A program made the position numbers and the translations under genes. Positions 5,222 to 9,544 of a stretch of 9,544 nucleotides of DNA are shown one piece after another. A model generated the notes under the pieces. The model was not told where the DNA came from and searched no databases. It saw only the letters and a program-made list of their open reading frames with translations. Positions within the stretch are counted from its first letter, which is position 1. Each line of letters opens with the position of its first letter. Source of the DNA: Clostridiales bacterium (GTDB lineage Bacteria > Bacillota > Clostridia > Oscillospirales > Oscillospiraceae); the NCBI GenBank assembly GCA_021205375.1, contig JAJPXR010000016.1, positions 1 to 9,544 on the forward strand. Direction: 5' to 3'.

Positions 5222-6145
5222 TTACGATGTCTCATCCAGATAATGAAGTCCCGTTAATGTTTCGGAAACTTCCCACAGCTTTTTAGCGGTATCCAAGTTG
5301 TGAGATGCCTTATTTGACTTGACCACGTCCGGCATTCTGCCTTTTGACGGCCCGAAGTATTCGCCTCCCACGACCGCTGTGTCTGTAGCCGCACGAATCA
5401 AAGGCATTGCGCCATAGATGGTCGGCTTCAAAAAACTGGCGACCAGCGTTAAAAACTTCTTTGTGAAGGCATTGTTCGCCTGCGCCGGCATGATATTTGT
5501 CTGTGCGATTCCAGGGTGCGCGGCAAGCGAAATCGTAGACTTGCCTGCGCGCGTGAGACGCCGCTGCATTTCATAAGCAAACAGAAGCATTTCCATTTTG
5601 GAACGGCCATAGGCCCGCCATCTGCCGTACCCCTTTCTGTTCTCATAATACAGATTCTCAAAATCTATCTTATTCCCAAAAAAGTAGGCAAGGCTGCTGA
5701 CGCTGACCACTCTCGCGCCAGGCGTTGCCTCCAACAGGTCAAATAACCTTGCTGTCAGCGCAAAGTGGCCGAGATAGTTGGTCGCAAAATGGTTTTCAAA
5801 TCCATCGACGGTTTCGGAATAGGGCGCCGCCATAATTCCGGCATTGTTGACAAGAACGTCGAGCCTTTCGTATTTCTGCAGGAATTGCTCTGCGAAATCT
5901 GCAACGCTTTTTTGACTAGCAAGGTCTAAAAGCATAGTATCCAGCGCCGCGCCCGGAACAGCATCCTGAATCTTTTGCATGGCCGCTTCTGCTCTTTGCG
6001 GGTTGCGGCAGGCCATCACGACCTTTGCACCTTTCCGGGAAAGCTCCTTTGTCGTTTCAAATCCCAGGCCGCTGTTTGCCCCGGTCACGATCATCACTTT
6101 GCCGGAAAGATCCGGTATGCTCTCTAATGTCCAGCTCATCGTCAT
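5222..6145 (-). CDS. Short-chain dehydrogenase/reductase (SDR), retinol-dehydrogenase-like
   Basis: A 307-residue NAD(P)-dependent oxidoreductase of the classical SDR fold. Seen: cofactor motif TGANSGLG at 21-28, followed by ACRNP (45-49), a basic residue after the second strand that favours NADPH; LLDLAS (72-77); NNAG at 100-103; structural/catalytic Asn123 in NYLGHF; SVSSLA around 148-153 with the catalytic Ser; and the Y179-x-x-x-K183 pair. The tail HPGIAQTNI (210-218) is also typical. Length and the long C-terminal region resemble retinol dehydrogenase/WW-oxidoreductase-like SDRs, common annotations for enzymes of unknown substrate. Its ATG overlaps the stop of the EFR1 gene by 4 nt (ATGA), so the two are coupled; a second ATG two codons later is an alternative start. 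No clear intrinsic terminator follows. Substrate unknown. Confidence 0.92.
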   Translation of the reverse strand: MTMSWTLESIPDLSGKVMIVTGANSGLGFETTKELSRKGAKVVMACRNPQRAEAAMQKIQDAVPGAALDTMLLDLASQKSVADFAEQFLQKYERLDVLVNNAGIMAAPYSETVDGFENHFATNYLGHFALTARLFDLLEATPGARVVSVSSLAYFFGNKIDFENLYYENRKGYGRWRAYGRSKMEMLLFAYEMQRRLTRAGKSTISLAAHPGIAQTNIMPAQANNAFTKKFLTLVASFLKPTIYGAMPLIRAATDTAVVGGEYFGPSKGRMPDVVKSNKASHNLDTAKKLWEVSETLTGLHYLDETS

Positions 6146-6954
6146 TCACCCACATGAAATTCCGACTGCATCATATCCTTTAATGTGACGTTCGGGTTCT
6201 GGTAACGCCTGCGCTTCTCCGGCACATTGGGGTGACGAATGGCCCGGTTGGGACACCACATGATGCAAGCCATGCACTGCTGGCAGTCGTGGCCCCAGAC
6301 CGGGCCGTCCCCGGTCAGTTGGATGTTCCTATTTTTGCAGAGCTTCTCGCAGACGCCGCATTTGGTGCAGGCGTCTGTGGTATAGAAGCCACCTTCCACG
6401 CTGTCCCGGTCAACACCCAGCCAGCCGTTGAAGGTTTTGGATACCCACGCCAGAGCCTTGCGGTTGAGCCCCTTTCGGTTTCTGGTAGGTGCATCCGATT
6501 GGATTTTCTCCGCAATCTTAACCGTGGCCTTGGCCTCATGGTTCAGGTAAATACGGTTCGCCCAGTCCGGCAGCGGAGAAAAGCCCACGATATGGTTGGG
6601 CGGCATGGGGAGCATGAAGGTCTGAACGGCGAAGTCCGTTTTCGGCTGCAAAATGGCTTTCAGGTCGATGCAGACATACCCATCATAGCCGCCGCAGGTG
6701 GCAACGACGAAAATCCTCTGCTGCCTGGAGCATTGGAGTTTTTCGCAGACTTCCTTTACCACCCGCGGCGGGCGGACAAACCAGGTGGCGGTCACAATGC
6801 CAATTCGGGTGCAGTCCGCCGGGACCTCCGGGGTATCCCGCAGGGTGTAGACGGACAAAAGCGTTGTATTTCCCAGCTTCTCGCCAATGTGTTTCGCCAC
6901 AGAGAGACTGTTGCCGGAGCCGGAGTAATAATAGATCACTGTTTTTTCGGCCAT
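6142..6954 (-). CDS. EFR1-type flavodoxin/ferredoxin fusion protein
   Basis: A 270-residue electron-transfer protein. Seen: an N-terminal flavodoxin-like half with FMN loop YYYSGSGNSLSVAKHI (8-23) and TATWFVRPPRVVKE (55-68), and a C-terminal bacterial ferredoxin domain with two 4Fe-4S motifs, C196-C199-C202-C206 and C224-C227-C230-C234 followed by Pro. This combination is what NCBI calls the EFR1 family, frequent in anaerobic Clostridia. It likely moves low-potential electrons from ferredoxin or flavin to a partner reductase, plausibly the SDR with which it overlaps by 4 nt. I start at ATG 6954 because GTGAGG sits 6 nt before it; an in-frame GTG at 6966 is possible. No transmembrane segment is evident. 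It follows the HXXEE genes after a 207-nt gap filled by a repeat element. Confidence 0.9.
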   Translation of the reverse strand: MAEKTVIYYYSGSGNSLSVAKHIGEKLGNTTLLSVYTLRDTPEVPADCTRIGIVTATWFVRPPRVVKEVCEKLQCSRQQRIFVVATCGGYDGYVCIDLKAILQPKTDFAVQTFMLPMPPNHIVGFSPLPDWANRIYLNHEAKATVKIAEKIQSDAPTRNRKGLNRKALAWVSKTFNGWLGVDRDSVEGGFYTTDACTKCGVCEKLCKNRNIQLTGDGPVWGHDCQQCMACIMWCPNRAIRHPNVPEKRRRYQNPNVTLKDMMQSEFHVGE

Positions 6955-6975
6955 GTTGCACCTCACTTTAATAAA

Positions 6976-7145
6976 CTATTAGCCGTTAGCTGTTAGCTGT
7001 TAGTTACGCACTACCAGGCTAAAGCGAACAGCATTAAACATCGGTTGGTCGTGAGCGGTTTGTTTTGTGTAGCGAATCCGAAGTGCAGAGCGAATCGGTA
7101 AGCACTACAAAGCTAATAGCTGATAGCTAAGAGCTAAAAGCTCAT
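6976..7145. repeat. Paired, inverted 7-bp repeat arrays flanking a 104-bp core
   Basis: From 6979 to 7006 there are four tandem heptamers of the form TTAGCTG (TTAGCCG, TTAGCTG, TTAGCTG, TTAGTTA). From 7111 to 7145 there are five heptamers of the form AGCTAAN, the reverse-complement orientation of the first array. The arms could pair into a long imperfect hairpin around the core 7007-7110. At the edges of that core, 7008-7022 and 7102-7116 are direct repeats (GCACTACCAGGCTAA and GCACTACAAAGCTAA, 13 of 15 identical). No open frame or transposase is present. The element fills the gap between the third HXXEE gene and the EFR1 gene. Confidence 0.65.
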
Positions 7146-7161
7146 ATTTGTTTATTTGTTG

Positions 7162-7854
7162 TTATTTCAGACCGACCCTTTGCAGGATAGAGGGCTTGCT
7201 GTCCTGCCAGATGTTCAGCACTTTTTCCTTATGATAGCCGTACATCTCCTCCTCGGCAAAGGGATAAGGATTTTTCCGGTTCCGCATCAGCAGCACGGGG
7301 GCGATGAAGCAAATGAGCATTGCGATGATCGCACCGGGAACGCCGACCCAGAGCTGCCATGCCTTTTCCGGCAGGGTGGTACACACATACCAGATATAGT
7401 AGATGGCGACGGGCAGCTGCAAAAACACGGTGGACCCCAAACCGGGGTTGTAAAAATCCTTTAACGAGAAGTTGATGAGCAGGCCGTGGGCCGCAAGCTG
7501 TACCAGTACGCAAAGTACCTGAGAGGCTCCCAGCCAAATCACGTTGGGGAAGCAAATCGCCAGAATGTAAAAGGCATAGCACAGGAACACATTGCAGATA
7601 AAGCACTGTTGCGCGTTAAAGGGATACCGCTCCGGCGCTTCCTTCTCCCGGAAGGCAGCCATGTTGGTGATGGACGGCATCCCGCCGGGAAAGCCGTATT
7701 CCTCCACCTGATGGACCAGCATGGCCATCCAACTGAAAATCAAAATCGTCTGTAGTTTCGGCAGGTGTTCACAGCCCCACAGCCCCATAAGAAAAGCCAG
7801 AGCCACAAAGAGAACGCCGCCGATCCAGTACCAGTATCGTCTCCAGAATTTCAT
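7162..7854 (-). CDS. HXXEE-motif membrane protein, copy 3
   Basis: A 230-residue multi-pass membrane protein of the HXXEE family (PF13787), function unknown. Seen: the family motif H48-x-x-E51-E52 with a following FPGG (55-58), and further polar residues in hydrophobic surroundings at H123 (AAHG) and N136 (YNPG). About six hydrophobic segments are visible, for example residues 11-28, 36-48, 80-100 and 154-176, with a charged C-terminal tail. It aligns with copy 1 (8577-9266) almost without gaps: 46 of the first 60 residues match, and H48, E51, E52, H123 and N136 have the same numbers. Start 7854 has GAGG 8 nt upstream. It follows copy 2 by 15 nt. The conserved H/E set may bind a metal, an inference from the pattern only. 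Confidence 0.85.
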   Translation of the reverse strand: MKFWRRYWYWIGGVLFVALAFLMGLWGCEHLPKLQTILIFSWMAMLVHQVEEYGFPGGMPSITNMAAFREKEAPERYPFNAQQCFICNVFLCYAFYILAICFPNVIWLGASQVLCVLVQLAAHGLLINFSLKDFYNPGLGSTVFLQLPVAIYYIWYVCTTLPEKAWQLWVGVPGAIIAMLICFIAPVLLMRNRKNPYPFAEEEMYGYHKEKVLNIWQDSKPSILQRVGLK

Positions 7855-7869
7855 GTCACCTGCCTCATA

Positions 7870-8574
7870 TCACTTCTTCCAGAAGGAGGGGTACTTCTCA
7901 TAATACTTGGCATCGGCAAAGGCGAACACGCCCTTGTCCTGCTTGTAGACCCACTTTTTCAGCGGCGTCTCCGTCAGAACAATGCAAATCAGCATCATGA
8001 TGATGAACAGGATGATCGCCCAGAGCCAGTCGCTGCCGGTGACATTTTCCAAATGCGCCACGATATAGACCCCCGCAGGCAGGAACATCATCCAAGAAGT
8101 AGCGAAGCCGGGGTGATAGATGGTCCTCTTGCCGTCTTTTCTCAGCCAGAAATAGGTGAGGGTGCCGGCGCCGGTGTGGGCGCACACTTCAATGAAGCAC
8201 AAAAGCATCATGCACAGGGCAGTAGCGTTGGAAAGGCCGGTGAAGAAGCTGAGTACCAGGTAGACCAGCGGGATCCACTGCAAGCCCACGTTGGTGATCA
8301 TGTCTGTCAGGCGGCTCATGGGGAACCGGTCAAGCTGCTGCTTTTCGACCTCCTTCGGTCCCAGCAGAACGTTGTAAAAGATGTGAAGGCCGCCGGGGAA
8401 CTTCCACTCCTCCAGCACATGGAAAGGCATAATCATCGCCACAAATACCGCGCCCTGTGCGCCCAGGGGCATTTTGTCCCAGAAGATGGCGGCGAGCACG
8501 CCGGTGACGACCCCCGTCACGCAAATGAAGATGATCCAGTTGATGTCACACCATTTATCCAGCTTTTTAACCAT
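7870..8574 (-). CDS. HXXEE-motif membrane protein, copy 2 (divergent)
   Basis: A 234-residue multi-pass membrane protein of the HXXEE family. Seen: H52-x-x-E55-E56 followed by W-K-F-P-G-G (57-62), the same local motif as its two neighbours; then H133 in an AHTGAG context and H154 in YHPG, where the neighbours have AHG/GHG and YNPG. Hydrophobic segments lie near residues 12-31, 40-53, 100-132, 158-173 and 183-200. Outside the motifs it shares little with copies 1 and 3, suggesting an old divergence and possibly a hetero-oligomer. A longer reading from 8622 would overlap copy 1. I place the start at ATG 8574 because AAAGGAGG lies 10 nt upstream and it falls 2 nt after the copy 1 stop. Function unknown. 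Confidence 0.85.
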   Translation of the reverse strand: MVKKLDKWCDINWIIFICVTGVVTGVLAAIFWDKMPLGAQGAVFVAMIMPFHVLEEWKFPGGLHIFYNVLLGPKEVEKQQLDRFPMSRLTDMITNVGLQWIPLVYLVLSFFTGLSNATALCMMLLCFIEVCAHTGAGTLTYFWLRKDGKRTIYHPGFATSWMMFLPAGVYIVAHLENVTGSDWLWAIILFIIMMLICIVLTETPLKKWVYKQDKGVFAFADAKYYEKYPSFWKK

Positions 8575-8576
8575 TG

Positions 8577-9266
8577 TTATTTGGCCTCCTTTGCAGCCTT
8601 TGCCGCTTTCCGCTCTTCCCACAGCGCCGCGACGTGTTCCTTGTTGTAACCGTACAGCTCCCGGTCCTCAAAGGGATAGGGAGAATTTTTGTCCTTCATC
8701 ACCAGAATGGGGACGATAAAGGTCAGGAGCAGCATGAGGATAGAACCGGGGATCCCCCACCAGAGCTGTCCCGCCTTTTCCGGCATGTAGGTACAGACGT
8801 ACCAGATGTAATAAATCGCCACCGGCGTCTGCAAAACCGCCGTGGACGCCAGGCCGGGGTTATACTTGCTTTTCAGCCGCACATTCATGGCGATGCCATG
8901 ACCCGGAAGCTGCCACACACCGGCCAGCACCTGACTGGCTCCCATCCAGACCAGGTTGGGGAAGCAGATGGGGATGATGTAGCTCAGATAGCAAAAGATG
9001 ACATTGCTCAGAAAGCTCTGCCTCGCGTTCAGCGGGTAGCGCTCTGGGTGCTCCGTCTCCCCCAGTCCCGCCATGTTGGAAATCAGGGGAAAACCGCCGG
9101 GAAACGCATATTCCTCAAACTGGTGCATCAGCATCCCCATCCAGCTAAAAATCAGGATGACCCGGATCTTGCTCAAGTGGTCGCAGCCCCACAGCCCCAT
9201 GACAAAGGCCAGAAGCACAAAAAGGACGCCGCCGATGTAATACCAGTTTCGCCTCCAAAACTTCAT
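8577..9266 (-). CDS. HXXEE-motif membrane protein, copy 1
   Basis: A 229-residue predicted inner-membrane protein of the HXXEE family, first gene of its operon. Seen: MKFWRR positive-inside N-terminus, hydrophobic segment 11-27, H48-x-x-E51-E52 with FPGG at 55-58, ERYPLN (75-80), H123 in PGHG, Y135-N136-P-G, PVAIYYIWYVC (148-158), a last hydrophobic span near 160-180, and a charged tail rich in Ala/Lys/Glu. AGGAGG is 8 nt before the ATG, and a strong promoter lies about 90 nt upstream. It is the paralogue of copy 3, from which it is separated by the more divergent copy 2. Nothing in the sequence names a reaction; a metal- or heme-linked membrane function would fit the conserved His/Glu residues but is inference. 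Confidence 0.86.
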   Translation of the reverse strand: MKFWRRNWYYIGGVLFVLLAFVMGLWGCDHLSKIRVILIFSWMGMLMHQFEEYAFPGGFPLISNMAGLGETEHPERYPLNARQSFLSNVIFCYLSYIIPICFPNLVWMGASQVLAGVWQLPGHGIAMNVRLKSKYNPGLASTAVLQTPVAIYYIWYVCTYMPEKAGQLWWGIPGSILMLLLTFIVPILVMKDKNSPYPFEDRELYGYNKEHVAALWEERKAAKAAKEAK

Positions 9267-9322
9267 TTGATGAACCTCCTACAGAGAAAAAAGTTGATAA
9301 ATTTTTGTGGCCTTCGCCGCGC

Positions 9323-9347
9323 AAATAAACTGATGTATGGTTTGTTT
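9323..9347. promoter_or_regulatory. Operator-like inverted repeat at the HXXEE operon start site
   Basis: AAATAAAC (9323-9330) and GTTTGTTT (9340-9347) are inverted repeats matching at 7 of 8 positions with a 9-bp spacer, placed at and just after the transcription start predicted from the promoter at 9355-9384. The shape resembles TetR-family operators, but no regulator gene is in view. Confidence 0.35.
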
Positions 9348-9354
9348 AACTGTC

Positions 9355-9384
9355 ATTATAATAGACGCAGGTAGTCAAAGTCAA
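9355..9384 (-). promoter_or_regulatory. Sigma-A type promoter of the HXXEE operon
   Basis: On the minus strand TTGACT (9384-9379) and a consensus TATAAT (9360-9355) are 18 bases apart, giving a start near 9348 and a leader of roughly 82 nt. The sequence AAAGTCAACA covering the -35 (9377-9386) recurs at 9440-9449, 63 bp upstream, and could be a second binding site for a regulator. Upstream of this promoter to the window edge I see no gene I can support; a frame on the minus strand is open from 9544 to a stop at 9398 but is unrecognisable. Confidence 0.75.
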
Positions 9385-9544
9385 CAAACTGTTGTTGTTA
9401 AAATGTTTTGCGGACAACACAGGCCATCTTTTTTGTGCTAAAGTCAACAGTTATTAAAAATTTGTCGATGTGAACCAGCAAGGACTGACTTGCCTCCCCG
9501 TCCGGTCCATTCCCCCATGCAGGATTTTGCTGCACATTTGTTCG

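Noticed and set aside
6976..7145. CRISPR array
   Set aside because: The repeated units are contiguous heptamers with no spacers, and no cas gene is present.
7765..9374. Two long plus-strand open frames opposite the HXXEE genes
   Set aside because: They mirror membrane-protein genes with good starts and motifs; the antisense products are His/Gln/Asp-rich and resemble nothing known.
9398..9544. C-terminal fragment of a gene entering from the right edge on the minus strand
   Set aside because: The frame is open for 48 codons to the edge, but its last part is AT-rich and promoter-like, another frame there is also open for much of the stretch, and the peptide matches no family I recognise.

Overview
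All convincing genes in this window lie on the minus strand, so the biology reads from high to low coordinates. The GC content (a little over half by eye), strong AGGAGG-type ribosome sites, tight gene packing and families present (HXXEE membrane proteins, an EFR1-type flavodoxin/ferredoxin protein, a YkgJ-like cysteine cluster protein, macrodomain-linked sirtuins) suggest an anaerobic Bacillota/Clostridia organism, perhaps an Oscillospiraceae-like gut bacterium. The order-level guess is inference only; there is no rRNA or marker gene.

Upstream unit (9384 to 5222): a clear sigma-A promoter (TTGACT, 18 bp, TATAAT) with an operator-like inverted repeat at the expected start site precedes three consecutive HXXEE-motif membrane proteins. 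The first and third are close paralogues; the middle one is divergent. A 170-bp non-coding element made of two oppositely oriented arrays of 7-bp repeats follows, then an EFR1-type protein (flavodoxin fold plus two 4Fe-4S clusters) overlapping by 4 nt with a short-chain dehydrogenase.

Downstream unit (5141 to about 155): a second promoter (TTGATA, 17 bp, TACAAT), overlapped by a perfect 13-bp palindrome, starts a seven-gene run: YkgJ-like cysteine cluster protein, nitroreductase, a nested hairpin, flavodoxin, three sirtuins in a row, and a bacterial-type poly(ADP-ribose) glycohydrolase (PARG, DUF2263/TIGR02452). A bidirectional-looking intrinsic terminator closes it.

The downstream unit is the most interesting part. 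All three sirtuins keep the NAD-binding GAGIS and T(Q/T)N-x-D motifs and the four-cysteine zinc site, but have Gln where deacylating sirtuins have the catalytic His. This is the hallmark, as I recall it, of class M (SirTM) ADP-ribosyltransferase sirtuins. Known SirTM loci pair one such enzyme with a macrodomain hydrolase and a lipoylated GcvH-like target plus its ligase. Here there are three sirtuins, a PARG-family protein as the candidate eraser, and flavin/cysteine redox proteins, with no GcvH-like protein or lipoate ligase between promoter and terminator. The reading I propose is a redox-linked ADP-ribosylation system with three writers and one eraser, acting on an unidentified target.

The last two sirtuins are a tandem duplication. 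The 15-nt sequence at the sirtuin stop/PARG start junction is also present after the preceding copy, where it leaves a nine-codon vestige of the PARG start. The ends of the window (1-154 and about 9400-9544) hold only weak, unrecognised open frames.
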